From positions 1 to 19,812 of the forward strand of contig NZ_JBHSGT010000033.1 of assembly GCF_042654605.1 (NCBI RefSeq): 19,812 nt of DNA, written 5' to 3'. The notes under the pieces were generated by a model that was not told the DNA's origin, ran no database searches, and was given only the letters and a program-made list of their open reading frames with translations. The position numbers and the translations under genes were made by a program. Source of the stretch: Enterococcus_I eurekensis (GTDB taxonomy: Bacteria; Bacillota; Bacilli; Lactobacillales; Enterococcaceae). This document shows, piece after piece, positions 7,481 to 14,884 of this stretch (position 1 is the stretch's first letter; each line of letters starts with the position of its first letter).

Positions 7481-7687
7481 TTAGTTTGTATGTTCGAATT
7501 CAACGGTTTCAATCATGCTTGCGACACTTGAGTTGTCTGGATCAAAGCTAGCCAAGATATCTCCTAATGCCATAACTGTTGCACCATCTGGATTTTCAAT
7601 GACGTTGGCGAATGTTTGTTTTTGTGGTTTTTCTTCCCCGACGATTGCTAGTTGAGCGGTTAATTTTGTTTGCTTGTGTAATTTCAT
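7481..7687 (-). CDS. DUF1659 domain protein
   Basis: A 68-residue protein of the DUF1659 type: KLTAQLAIVGEEKPQKQTFANV then DILASFDPDNSSVASMIETVEF. It is hydrophilic and lacks cysteines, a signal peptide or a membrane segment. It has a strong ribosome site (GAGGAGG) and sits directly upstream of the DUF2922 gene. The 77-nt gap to the sigma-like gene upstream holds a possible promoter. Function is unknown in the family. The first ATG with a good site was used as the start. Confidence 0.85.
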   Translation of the reverse strand: MKLHKQTKLTAQLAIVGEEKPQKQTFANVIENPDGATVMALGDILASFDPDNSSVASMIETVEFEHTN

Positions 7688-7738
7688 GTTTATTGCCTCC
7701 TCAATTTTTGTTTTTGTAAGTTGCGCTTCCTACACCTA

Positions 7739-7768
7739 TATAAACGAGTTTTATTTGAAAAATGTCAC
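7739..7768 (-). promoter_or_regulatory. Possible promoter for the DUF1659-DUF2922 pair
   Basis: On the minus strand GTGACA (7763-7768, overlapping the sigma gene stop) is separated by 18 nt from TTTATA (7739-7744). It resembles a weak housekeeping promoter. If the upstream sigma-like protein is active, the real promoter could instead be one of its own sites in the same gap; I cannot tell these apart. Confidence 0.35.
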
Positions 7769-8244
7769 AGATTTTTGAAAAAAGATTTAAAATGTTTGGA
7801 AAAGTAGTTTCGATAACGACTACGGTTTTGTCGTGAGAGTGTTTCATCGCTCAATAACGCCTGACATTTTTCTCGGTCTTTTTGGGATAACTGCAGGTAA
7901 AAATCGTTGAGTTGGTCCAACAATTCAACTTCTTCATACAGCCCTTCTTCTTTGGCTAAATATAAAAAGAGCTCTTCACCATTCCCGTAAGTTTCAATCA
8001 TTTTCCTGCGTTTGATATCAACCAGTCGCCACAAAAGAAACCTAAATAGTAGCGTAAGTTTATTTTCCATTTCAAAGAACCCACGTGACGGGTATTTTTG
8101 CGCCCGTAAAAAGAAAAGCAAACGTAATTCCTGTAAATCATCTTCATACGTCTCCTGGCCGGGAAAAATACCGCAACGTTGCAAAACACGACGAAACAAT
8201 CCTTCATAATCTCTTACCAATTGATCCAATTCTTCATTTGTCAT
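7765..8244 (-). CDS. Short sigma-70-like factor (region 2 and degenerate region 4)
   Basis: A 159-residue protein resembling small SigH/ComX-like sigma factors of Firmicutes. Residues about 5-85 are region-2-like (LVRDYEGLFRRVLQRCGIFP, then YEDDLQELRLLFFLRAQKYP, and KLTLLFRFLLWRLVDIKRRK). The C-terminus (about 112-159, QLSQKDREKCQALLSDETLS then RNRYRNYFSKHF-like residues) is where region 4 would be, and is basic and short. AAAGGA lies 7 nt before the ATG. It lies directly upstream of the DUF1659, DUF2922 and GH25 genes, so these are natural candidates for its regulon. It could also be a sigma-like regulator without polymerase-directing activity; the family assignment is from residue pattern only. 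Confidence 0.65.
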   Translation of the reverse strand: MTNEELDQLVRDYEGLFRRVLQRCGIFPGQETYEDDLQELRLLFFLRAQKYPSRGFFEMENKLTLLFRFLLWRLVDIKRRKMIETYGNGEELFLYLAKEEGLYEEVELLDQLNDFYLQLSQKDREKCQALLSDETLSRQNRSRYRNYFSKHFKSFFKNL

Positions 8245-8487
8245 TTTGAATGTCCTTTATTTTTGATTCCTCGAGGTATCTTTATCCTACCAAGCAAGCA
8301 AAAAACAGTCATTTTCGCTAATGAAAAAAACCACCCCTAGATGGATTTTTTTCAGTTTTTAAAAAAGACAAACCTTGATTTATCAACCTTTCCAAAAAGA
8401 GGATTGTTGATTATGGCTGGATAATTACCATTATTAGGCGCTTTTTTCCATTTAGCCAATTTGACAAACGCTTTCATTTGTGCTAGC

Positions 8488-8529
8488 AAAAAACCATCTC
8501 TCGTCAATTGCCAACGAAAGATGGTTTTT
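8488..8529. terminator. Bidirectional terminator-like hairpin
   Basis: An 11-nt arm ending in ACCATCT (8489-8499) pairs with AGATGGT followed by T-run (8519-8529); the loop is about 19 nt. A-runs on the left and T-runs on the right make it usable in both directions. No gene ends directly at it, so its client transcript is unclear; minus-strand read-through from the deacylase gene is the simplest candidate. Confidence 0.6.
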
Positions 8530-8620
8530 CTCCTCTACATTTACTTTTTTAAAAGCATTCAAACAAGATCTCAACGTCTCACCGACCATTTGGCGCAATC
8601 GAAATCGCCGGTTACCTGAA

Positions 8621-8667
8621 AAATAAAACAACGCATCCTCCGGTTTTTCTGCGGTTGATGCGTTGTT
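8621..8667 (-). terminator. Terminator of the YbaK-type gene
   Basis: An 11-bp stem (AACAACGCATC at 8627-8637 with GATGCGTTGTT at 8657-8667) has a 19-nt loop and is followed on the minus strand by TTTTATTT. It lies immediately after the stop codon of the deacylase pseudogene. Confidence 0.82.
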
Positions 8668-8669
8668 CG

Positions 8670-9116
8670 TTATTTTAAAAAATTCCCTAATGTCGGTTGA
8701 ATAAGATGAATTAAATCCGCCGTAGCAATGATGACGGCTTTTTCTAACTCTCCAGCTGAGACGATGAGTTCCTCGTATGTTGTAATTGTTTGGTCAAAGA
8801 ATATCGGGTATGCTGGGTGCTGGCTAAAAATGCCGATTGGCGTATTGGCACCATGCGGGTAGCCCGTGATTTCAAGTACTTTTTCAATCGGTGGTAAGCC
8901 AATTTTGCGATTCCCTGACACCTTCGCTAGTTTCTTATAATCTAAATGTTGATCAAAAGGGATTAAGGCAATCGTTGCCCCACTTTTATCGCCGGTTAAG
9001 ACGAGTGTTTTAACTATTGGAATTGTTGTTTATTCAACTGGAATGGTATTAAACCGATAAGACCGATAGGCGATATTTTTAGCTTCTAAATAATGTTCAA
9101 CGGCTGTTTTACTCAT
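8670..9116 (-). pseudogene. YbaK/ProX-type aminoacyl-tRNA deacylase, interrupted by a stop codon
   Basis: YbaK-family proteins clear mischarged tRNA, typically Cys-tRNA(Pro). One frame of 149 codons runs from ATG at 9116 (AAGGAG upstream) to TAA at 8670: MSKTAVEHYLEAKNIAYRSY, then VKTLVLTGDKSGATIALIPF, KLAKVSGNRKIGLPP and GYPHGANTPIGIF. The lengths and motif order fit the family (VLTG(D/N)KSG, HGANTP-like GxxPxG). A TAA at 9030-9032 (codon 29) interrupts it; the sequence stays in frame on both sides. A point mutation, small in-frame damage or a sequencing error are possible. Restart would have to be at a weak internal codon; the next ATG-free stretch makes a functional product unlikely. Confidence 0.82.
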
Positions 9117-9170
9117 TTTAATGGGACTCCTTACTTTTGTATTAATGAAAGCCATTTTAAAGCATCCTCT

Positions 9171-9203
9171 AAAAAGAGACAAGAAATTGGATTTCTTGCC
9201 TCT
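9171..9203 (-). terminator. Rho-independent terminator after fbp
   Basis: Arms AGAGACAAGAAAT (9175-9187) and ATTTCTTGCCTCT (9191-9203) pair with one mismatch around a TGG loop and are followed on the minus strand by a T-run (9171-9175). It lies a few nt past the fbp stop. Confidence 0.87.
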
Positions 9204-9209
9204 GACTCT

Positions 9210-11135
9210 TTAACACTTATGATAATTTTGATATAAAACTTCAAGTGTCTTCATTTCCTCAAGAATTTTTTGGCCTGTATTCGTTTGCTCCACGGTTGTT
9301 CGCTCTTTGACTTTTTCGACTAAGCGTTTCGTTGATAAAATATCGGTCCCAGAAACAACGGCAGCTTCGACGGAATCGAATGGTTGATGGGCCACCAATT
9401 GTAAGCCATAACTATTCGATAATAAAGTGTATCCTGCGAGTCCCGTTGTTTCTTGATAACTTTTCGCAAAGCCACCATCAATGACAAGTAAACGACCATT
9501 GGCTTTAATTGGACTTTCGCCTTGTTTTTCTTTGACCGGCGTATGGCCATTAATAATATGGCCGTCTTTTTCTAAGCCAAACTTCAATAAAATTTCTTGA
9601 CAAATCGTTTCTTCATTACGTAACGTGTAATAAGCATTTTTGGTTTCTCGATGGGTCGTGCGGTCTTCGATATAATAACGTTCAAAAGTCGTCATCGCGT
9701 CTTTACCAAACAGCGATGAACATTCACCTGTCCATAAATACCATAGTAAATCCGTTGCCAAATCTTCCGTTTCTTCCGGCTGTTTATAACTCATCCGTAC
9801 TTGTTTTTCAAAGAAATCCAATAACGCTTTACCAGAATACTGCTCGTGATTGATTCGCAATGATTTGAAATCACCATTTTCATGAAGTGGAATACAACCA
9901 TGCAGCAATAAATTTCCATTATAACACAAATACATACTCCCTTTTTCCAATAAAAAGTCCATATGTCGTCTTAATTTTTCTGAACCTTGAAAAGCCGTTT
10001 GCAGACGATTTAACAATTGAACTTCTTCACTAGTCAATTGATTTGGCTGCTCGGGATTAACTGTCGGTGCAGAAAAATTCACCAAAGAATAAGTCACACC
10101 TTCAAGTTGGATGGTTTGTTCTACAAAATCAATTTTTGACAATAAATCTCTGTGTCCCATACAAAATTCCGGCCGACGTTGAATGAGTTGACTCTCTAAT
10201 TTAAATTGTAAAATAGCCGTCGCCTGTTGAACAGTGTTTAGTTGTTCCTTTTCAAGTGAACTAAACGCCGCTTCCTCCTCATCTAAACGAGGCGCAAACA
10301 TCGCGTTCGGCTGATAATAAGCCTGAGCGTATTCGATTAATGGCCGTAAATTAATCCCATACCGATCTTCAACAATATCGAGATTGCCGTAACGAGCACA
10401 GATTCGTAGCAAATTGACCATCGCAATCGGCGAACCCGCCATCGCTGCCATCCAAACAATATCATGATTGCCCCACTGAATATCAACCGAATGGTGCTGC
10501 ATCAAGCGCTCCATAATGAAATCGGGTGCCGGCCCTCGGTCATAAATATCACCGACAATGTGTAAATGATCGACAACCAAACGTTGAATTAAATAACATA
10601 AATCCGTCGTTAACGCCGCCGCTTGATTGAGTTGAATGACTTTATCAATAATCGCTTGGAAATATTCTTCTTTTCCCAATTCTTTTTGTGATTCGGTTAA
10701 TAACTCTTCAATAATATAACTAAAACGTGCTGGTAAGGCTTTACGCACTTTTGACCGCGTATATTTGCGACCAGAAAAATTAGTGACGGTAATAAGTAAC
10801 GGAATCACCCGACGATACCACGCAGCTTTTTCTTCCGCTGATAAATGCAACAACTCTAATCGAATCCGTTCTTCAGGATAATAAATCAAAGTTGCTAATT
10901 GCTCAATCTTAACATCCGTCTGCGAAAAACATTCGTTCAATTTTTCTTTGACACTCCCCGATCCATTACGTAAGACATGATCAAAAGCATCAAATTCACC
11001 ATGGACATCGCTTAAGAAGTGTTCTGTCCCTTTTGGCAAATGCAAAATGGCTTCTAAATTAATCAACTCGGTCACAACGTTTTCTTTATTTTGAAATTTT
11101 TCTTTTAATAAGGCATAGTAGGGCTTACTTAGCAT
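9210..11135 (-). CDS. fbp: Fructose-1,6-bisphosphatase, class III
   Basis: Hydrolyses fructose-1,6-bisphosphate to fructose-6-phosphate in gluconeogenesis; cytoplasmic, Mn-dependent in studied class III enzymes. At 641 residues it has the usual class III length. The metallophosphatase-like motifs are visible: HFLSDVHGEFDAFDHVLRNG near residue 39, VGDIYDRGPAPDFI near 196 and QWGNHDIVWMAAMAGS near 220. A third metal-site region near the C-terminus reads HIINGHTPVKEKQGESPIKA, followed by VIDGGFAKSYQ. GAGGTG lies upstream of the ATG. A good promoter (11159-11187) and a terminator (9171-9203) make it a single-gene unit. Confidence 0.97.
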   Translation of the reverse strand: MLSKPYYALLKEKFQNKENVVTELINLEAILHLPKGTEHFLSDVHGEFDAFDHVLRNGSGSVKEKLNECFSQTDVKIEQLATLIYYPEERIRLELLHLSAEEKAAWYRRVIPLLITVTNFSGRKYTRSKVRKALPARFSYIIEELLTESQKELGKEEYFQAIIDKVIQLNQAAALTTDLCYLIQRLVVDHLHIVGDIYDRGPAPDFIMERLMQHHSVDIQWGNHDIVWMAAMAGSPIAMVNLLRICARYGNLDIVEDRYGINLRPLIEYAQAYYQPNAMFAPRLDEEEAAFSSLEKEQLNTVQQATAILQFKLESQLIQRRPEFCMGHRDLLSKIDFVEQTIQLEGVTYSLVNFSAPTVNPEQPNQLTSEEVQLLNRLQTAFQGSEKLRRHMDFLLEKGSMYLCYNGNLLLHGCIPLHENGDFKSLRINHEQYSGKALLDFFEKQVRMSYKQPEETEDLATDLLWYLWTGECSSLFGKDAMTTFERYYIEDRTTHRETKNAYYTLRNEETICQEILLKFGLEKDGHIINGHTPVKEKQGESPIKANGRLLVIDGGFAKSYQETTGLAGYTLLSNSYGLQLVAHQPFDSVEAAVVSGTDILSTKRLVEKVKERTTVEQTNTGQKILEEMKTLEVLYQNYHKC

Positions 11136-11158
11136 CGGCTCACCTCGTTTTTAATCGT

Positions 11159-11187
11159 ACTATAACAAATAAGCTCAACTTGTGCAA
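11159..11187 (-). promoter_or_regulatory. fbp promoter
   Basis: On the minus strand TTGCAC (11182-11187) is followed after exactly 17 nt by TATAGT (11159-11164), a good housekeeping promoter 24 nt from the fbp start codon. It overlaps the terminator hairpin of the upstream oxidoreductase gene, so the -35 box lies in its loop. Confidence 0.72.
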
Positions 11188-11208
11188 TAAGAGCATACAA
11201 GTTGAGCT
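11172..11208 (-). terminator. Hairpin after the flavin oxidoreductase gene
   Basis: A perfect 12-bp stem (AGCTCAACTTGT at 11172-11183 with ACAAGTTGAGCT at 11197-11208) closes a 13-nt loop. The minus-strand tail is only moderately T-rich (TTATTTGTT). It lies 15 nt after the oxidoreductase stop and is the likely terminator. Confidence 0.7.
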
Positions 11209-11223
11209 GGATTCATTCGTTTG

Positions 11224-11934
11224 TTATTCGTCTTTTACTAAAAACAATTCGCGCTTCATTGGGTGTTTATCAATAATAATTTGTTCTATCGGAATGCCTG
11301 CTTCTCTTAAGATGGCGATATTTTGTTCCAAAAATTCATCGCTACCGACGATATAAAATAACCCCTCTCGATCCTTTGCGAAAGCTTTCACGCCCGCATA
11401 ATAAGCCGCCCGTTGATTAACGACTGTCACATCAAAATTCTTTGCTGCTTGCGAAGTAAAAATCGATTGAAACAACATATCGGTTTGCGCTGAAATATTC
11501 AAAGAATGCAGTTGCTTGATTTTGCTCCCGTCAGCCAAATATTGTAAAACAAGCGGTCGAAACGAAGCCAATCCGACACCGGAAGATAATAAATAGACAT
11601 TGCGATCTTCCCGACGTAAAGCTAAATTACTTTTTATTTTAAAAACAGCGACTTGATCACCGATTGATAAATTTCCTAGAATGGTTTTAAACTCTGAACG
11701 CTCCGCTTTTAAACGAGTCGTAATGCCAATCGCTGCTTCTTTTTGAACTGTCGAAATCGACATGTGACGAACGAGCGCACGATTAGGTTTCTCGCCTGCA
11801 TTAAAACCTTCTAACGCTAAATGAATATGTGCGCCCTCTTCCCAAGTAACATCTTCAGGACATTCCAAATGAAACGTTTTTATTTCCGGCGTTTCCTCAA
11901 TAATTTCTTTAATCTTCGTCCAATAAATTTCCAT
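11224..11934 (-). CDS. FAD/NAD(P)-binding oxidoreductase (ferredoxin reductase-like), probably Fur-regulated
   Basis: A 236-residue ferredoxin-NADP reductase-like protein. The first half is a flavin-binding barrel with RALVRHMSIS (RxxS-type FAD motif, about residues 52-61) and a phosphate-binding region around SEFKTILGNLSIGD. The second half is a nucleotide-binding domain starting at VYLLSSGVGLASFRPLV and ending with FYIVGSDEFLEQNIAILREAG. No Fe-S cysteine motif or haem domain is seen. The start at MEIYWTKIKEI is chosen because GGAGG lies 10 nt upstream. A Fur box overlaps its promoter, so a role in iron acquisition (for example reduction of ferric siderophore or flavin-dependent iron release) is plausible. 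Substrate and electron partner are not evident. Confidence 0.8.
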   Translation of the reverse strand: MEIYWTKIKEIIEETPEIKTFHLECPEDVTWEEGAHIHLALEGFNAGEKPNRALVRHMSISTVQKEAAIGITTRLKAERSEFKTILGNLSIGDQVAVFKIKSNLALRREDRNVYLLSSGVGLASFRPLVLQYLADGSKIKQLHSLNISAQTDMLFQSIFTSQAAKNFDVTVVNQRAAYYAGVKAFAKDREGLFYIVGSDEFLEQNIAILREAGIPIEQIIIDKHPMKRELFLVKDE

Positions 11935-11965
11935 CGCACACCATCCTCCATTCGTATTTCTCATT

Positions 11966-11994
11966 AATATACACTAAATGAGAATGATTATCAA
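11966..11994 (-). promoter_or_regulatory. Promoter with overlapping Fur box
   Basis: On the minus strand TTGATA (11989-11994), a 17-nt spacer, and TATATT (11966-11971) form a strong promoter for the oxidoreductase. TGAGAATGATTATCA at 11979-11993 matches the Firmicutes 7-1-7 Fur consensus TGATAATNATTATCA at all but one position and covers the -35 box and spacer. Bound Fur would block polymerase. The site also lies upstream of the plus-strand gene at 12091. Confidence 0.78.
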
Positions 11995-12090
11995 TTAGAA
12001 AGATTGATAAAAATAAACTTGGTTATACTCCCTTGTACTCCTTCCAAAATTAAGCGATACTTATACTACAAAGTTCGTGAGGTGAAAGTT

Positions 12091-12381
12091 TTGTTCCTAA
12101 TGATTCTCGTTCCTTTTCTTTTAATTACGGTGACTTTATATTTACTAATTCATAACATTTTAGAAAAATATTATGCTTTGCTATTTGCTGAAAGCACCAC
12201 CCATCAATTCAAATGTAGTACTTGTCAGGAGATATATACGCTATCTGGGTCAGAAGCGAAAAAAGCCATTCGTCCCAATTGGCTGATTATTTTTTCAAAT
12301 AAAAAACAATTCAAGTTTACTTGCCCAATGTGTCAGACGAAAGCACTGCAAGAAAAACTTAAAACTACTTACACACGTTAA
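12091..12381 (+). CDS. Small membrane protein with a zinc ribbon
   Basis: A protein of about 96 residues, not matched to a known family. From a TTG start at 12091 it begins with a strongly hydrophobic segment (LMILVPFLLITVTLYLLIH) and then a cytoplasmic or external tail with two CxxC pairs, FKCSTCQEIY and FTCPMCQTKA, about 38 residues apart: a likely treble-clef or zinc-ribbon site. GAGGTG lies 7 nt before the TTG. The frame is open from an ATG at 12004, but that start has no ribosome site and overlaps promoter sequence. It faces away from the oxidoreductase, shares the 11935-12090 control region with the Fur box, and ends at a strong hairpin shared with the transporter gene. Confidence 0.65.
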   Translation: MFLMILVPFLLITVTLYLLIHNILEKYYALLFAESTTHQFKCSTCQEIYTLSGSEAKKAIRPNWLIIFSNKKQFKFTCPMCQTKALQEKLKTTYTR

Positions 12382-12382
12382 A

Positions 12383-12435
12383 ACCGTAGCACTGCTCATC
12401 CATCATGGATCGGCAGCACTACGGTCTTTATTTTT
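12383..12435. terminator. Long terminator hairpin between convergent genes
   Basis: Nested stems ACCGTAG/CTACGGT (12383-12389 and 12419-12425), CTGC/GCAG and ATCCA/TGGAT form a long hairpin with small internal loops. A T-rich tail follows on the plus strand (CTTTATTTTT). It ends the zinc-ribbon gene and may also stop transcription of the formate/nitrite transporter gene from the other side. Confidence 0.85.
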
Positions 12436-13219
12436 AAGATTCGATTTTTATTTCCTTCATACCAACTTTGAAAGCTAAGAAGTAGAGTCCTGCTAAAATT
12501 CCTGCTCCACCGACCAAATTTCCAAGCCAGACGAAAACTAAATTATTCATAAATTCACCCCAAGTGACGCCGCCTGCTAATACTCCTGCCATCACTAAAA
12601 ACATATTCGCTACAACGTGTTGATAGCCAGCGATCACAAAGCCTGCGATTGGTAAAAAGGTCCCGACAATTTTTCCAATAAAATCTTTGGCTGCCATATT
12701 CATATAAACACCCGTACAAACTAAAATGTTACAGGCGATGCCAGAAAGAAAAGCTTGTAGCGGTGCATCGATTGTTCGACCTTGGGCCACAGCAATTGTC
12801 CGGTTTAAAAAGGCTCCATCTAAGGTTTTCGAGAAGTATCCAAAGAAAATTGCAACTGCAACGGCTCCAATAAAATTGAAAAGGGTCACAATTAACATAT
12901 TTCTCAGCCATTGTTTCAAATGAATTTGTTTGGCATAAAGGGCCATCGTTACAACGAACATATTCCCTGTCACCAATTCTCCACCAACTAACAGTAAACA
13001 AATTAACCCAAAAGGAAAAATCAATGCGCCCATTAAATTGGTCATCGTTCCCCATGAAGCTGGCATGGTCCCCATTGTGCGGATCATCGCAGCACCGGCT
13101 AGCCCAATAAAAACGCCTGCCATTATTCCTAAGGTCGCCGTGGTTAAAAAACTATATTCTGCTTTCATTTTCCCTCTTTTAATTGCTTCGTCTACCAATT
13201 CTTTTGGTGATAGTGACAT
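12434..13219 (-). CDS. Formate/nitrite transporter (FNT family)
   Basis: A pentameric channel-like transporter of small anions (formate, nitrite, or hydrosulfide or lactate in relatives). The 261-residue protein has six membrane segments. Signature elements are LGIMAGVFIGLAGAAM at about 30-45, GGELVTGNMFV at 79-89, the broken-helix motif SGIACNILVCTGVYM at 159-173, and the conserved central histidine H201 in AGYQHVVANMFLV. The helix order and loop KTLDGAFLNR match FocA/NirC-type proteins. GGAAG precedes the ATG. In a fermentative lactic bacterium formate export or import linked to pyruvate formate-lyase is the likeliest role; no such enzyme gene is nearby in the window. Confidence 0.93.
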   Translation of the reverse strand: MSLSPKELVDEAIKRGKMKAEYSFLTTATLGIMAGVFIGLAGAAMIRTMGTMPASWGTMTNLMGALIFPFGLICLLLVGGELVTGNMFVVTMALYAKQIHLKQWLRNMLIVTLFNFIGAVAVAIFFGYFSKTLDGAFLNRTIAVAQGRTIDAPLQAFLSGIACNILVCTGVYMNMAAKDFIGKIVGTFLPIAGFVIAGYQHVVANMFLVMAGVLAGGVTWGEFMNNLVFVWLGNLVGGAGILAGLYFLAFKVGMKEIKIES

Positions 13220-13272
13220 TTTCTATCCACTTCCTTCTCAATTTTTAATACAACCTTGTTATCTTTTTCACT

Positions 13273-13278
13273 ATTATA
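13273..13278 (-). promoter_or_regulatory. -10 box of the FNT transporter gene
   Basis: A perfect TATAAT on the minus strand, 54 nt before the start codon. The -35 region is poor (TATTTA at 17-nt spacing), which suggests a need for an activator. I could not identify a specific binding site. Confidence 0.5.
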
Positions 13279-13482
13279 TTACCACATTTTTTATATAAAT
13301 AAAGAGATTTTTAATAACAAATAAATAGTTTTCTTTCGAAAATACCTGTTAAAACCGCTAATATGTTTAATTTAAGCAATTTATCTTAAAAATTCAAACT
13401 ATATAATATTCTTCATTACCCGAGAAATATGTTCAGTAATTATCAATGATTATTCCTTTTACTAACAATAATTACACCTCCC

Positions 13483-13509
13483 AATATACTTCGAGTTTGA
13501 AAGTATATT
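13483..13509. repeat. Inverted repeat next to the IS insertion point
   Basis: AATATACTT (13483-13491) and AAGTATATT (13501-13509) form a perfect 9-bp stem with a 9-nt loop. The IS3 element begins two bases later, so it landed at the foot of this palindrome. The rest of 13300-13482 is AT-rich with no gene or other clear signal. Confidence 0.55.
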
Positions 13510-13510
13510 A
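13506..13510. repeat. Target site duplication, left copy (TATTA)
   Basis: TATTA directly abuts the left IS end at 13511 and recurs at 14880-14884 directly after the right end. A 5-bp duplication is within the 3-5 bp range of IS3-family elements. Confidence 0.72.
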
Positions 13511-13640
13511 TGGTTTGGCAACACTTTTTTAGACAAATTTTATAAGGTGTTCTTTTCATTATCTATCCGAAGCCTCCGATTGCCCTTGACAACGATCCTC
13601 CATGGGTATGAGTTCAGACGAAGTCGGCAAATACAAATGA

Positions 13641-14477
13641 TTATGCCGTCTGCCTTTGGCTATCACACCCATGCTCATTATCAAGGGTTCGCTTCGCCAA
13701 TCTCTGTTGCCGATAGGCAATCGGTGTTTGATTGTCCAATGAACCATGGATTCGCAGATAGTTCCACCAATGAATGTAGTCAGAAAGCTGAATACGTAGT
13801 TCGTCTAACGTTTCAAAAGTGTGTTGACGGATGAATTCAATTTTCATTGACTTATAGGTAGATTCCGCTACTGCATTGTCATAAGGATTGCCCTTACGAC
13901 TCAAAGAACGTTCAATCTCAAAAGACTCTAGGAGTTGGTCAATCAACTGGTTATCGAATTCTTTGCCTCGATCAGTGTGGAAAATCGCCACGTCATTCAA
14001 TGGATAATTAATCGTTTGAAAGGCTTTTTTGACCAATTGTGCATCTTTTCTAGGTCCGCAAGAATACCCGATAATTTCTCGATTAAATAAATCTAAAATG
14101 GCACAAATATAATGCCAAGCTTTTCCTACTCGAACATAAGTTAAATCAGTGACAATCGCTTCTAATGGTTCGCGATCAGAAAATTCCCGATTCAATAAAT
14201 TAGGAGTGGAAGCTTCGTTTACAGACGATTTTGGTGCTTTAAATTGAGCAACGGTATAGACAGACTGTAAATTTCGTCTTTTCATAATACTTCCAATTTT
14301 TCGACGACTAATGGTGATGGCTCGTTTTTCAAGCTGATTTTTCAATTTTCTTGTCCCATAAACTTTTCGGTTTTCCATAAATAACTCTTCGAACTGTTCT
14401 TCTAACTCAGCCTCTGAAGGTTTTTCTTTTGGTTGGTAGTAATATGTTTGTCGAGAGATACCAAGTACTTTACACAT
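13641..14477 (-). CDS. IS3-family transposase OrfB (DDE integrase domain)
   Basis: The catalytic part of the transposase, 278 residues from the internal ATG and longer when made as an OrfAB frameshift fusion (the frame is open back to the heptamer at 14549-14555). Residues about 1-60 hold an HTH_21-like region (GISRQTYYY, VYGTRKLKNQLEKRAITISR). The rve domain follows with all three acidic residues in context: AIVTDLTYVRVGKAWHY (D), IFHTDRGKEF (D) and NPYDNAVAESTYKSMKIE (E), then DYIHWWNYLRIHGSLDNQTP. The C-terminal tail is rich in polar residues. No defect is visible. Confidence 0.93.
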   Translation of the reverse strand: MCKVLGISRQTYYYQPKEKPSEAELEEQFEELFMENRKVYGTRKLKNQLEKRAITISRRKIGSIMKRRNLQSVYTVAQFKAPKSSVNEASTPNLLNREFSDREPLEAIVTDLTYVRVGKAWHYICAILDLFNREIIGYSCGPRKDAQLVKKAFQTINYPLNDVAIFHTDRGKEFDNQLIDQLLESFEIERSLSRKGNPYDNAVAESTYKSMKIEFIRQHTFETLDELRIQLSDYIHWWNYLRIHGSLDNQTPIAYRQQRLAKRTLDNEHGCDSQRQTA

Positions 14478-14512
14478 CGCTGATATCGAGTAACGATCTT
14501 TATTTTGATCAA

Positions 14513-14803
<291 letters not shown>

Positions 14804-14879
14804 GTGATATTTCCTCCAGTGTGTTTTCTTATATTTTACACACCTTATCTTTTCTGTCTAGTTAAGTGTAGCCTATTCA

Positions 14880-14884
14880 TATTA
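14880..14884. repeat. Target site duplication, right copy (TATTA)
   Basis: Matches 13506-13510 and directly follows the right IS end. Confidence 0.72.

Larger units (their letters stand above)
8245..8669. other. Non-coding stretch with several hairpins
   Basis: No convincing gene lies in these 425 bases on either strand. The stretch holds an A-run/T-run inverted repeat around 8324-8352 with a short CCA/TGG core, an inverted repeat with ATCAAC near 8379 and GTTGAT near 8406, a strong hairpin at 8488-8529 and the terminator of the deacylase gene at 8621-8667. The promoter of the sigma-like gene must be at the left edge, but no clear boxes were found. Confidence 0.5.

Noticed and set aside
7113..7484. 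Plus-strand open frame of 123 codons
   Set aside because: It is antisense to the lysozyme start, a terminator and the DUF2922 gene, all of which have strong independent support.
8245..8669. Riboswitch or small gene in the hairpin-rich gap
   Set aside because: The hairpins have A/T-run flanks like terminators; I see no conserved riboswitch core and no frame with a start, ribosome site and plausible protein.
12729..13055. Minus-strand open frame of 108 codons within the FNT transporter gene
   Set aside because: It is a shadow in another frame of a clearly conserved membrane transporter and has no ribosome site.
13547..13834. Plus-strand open frame at the left end of the IS3 element
   Set aside because: It overlaps the 3' end of orfB on the opposite strand and part of the IS terminus; its composition follows the transposase codons.
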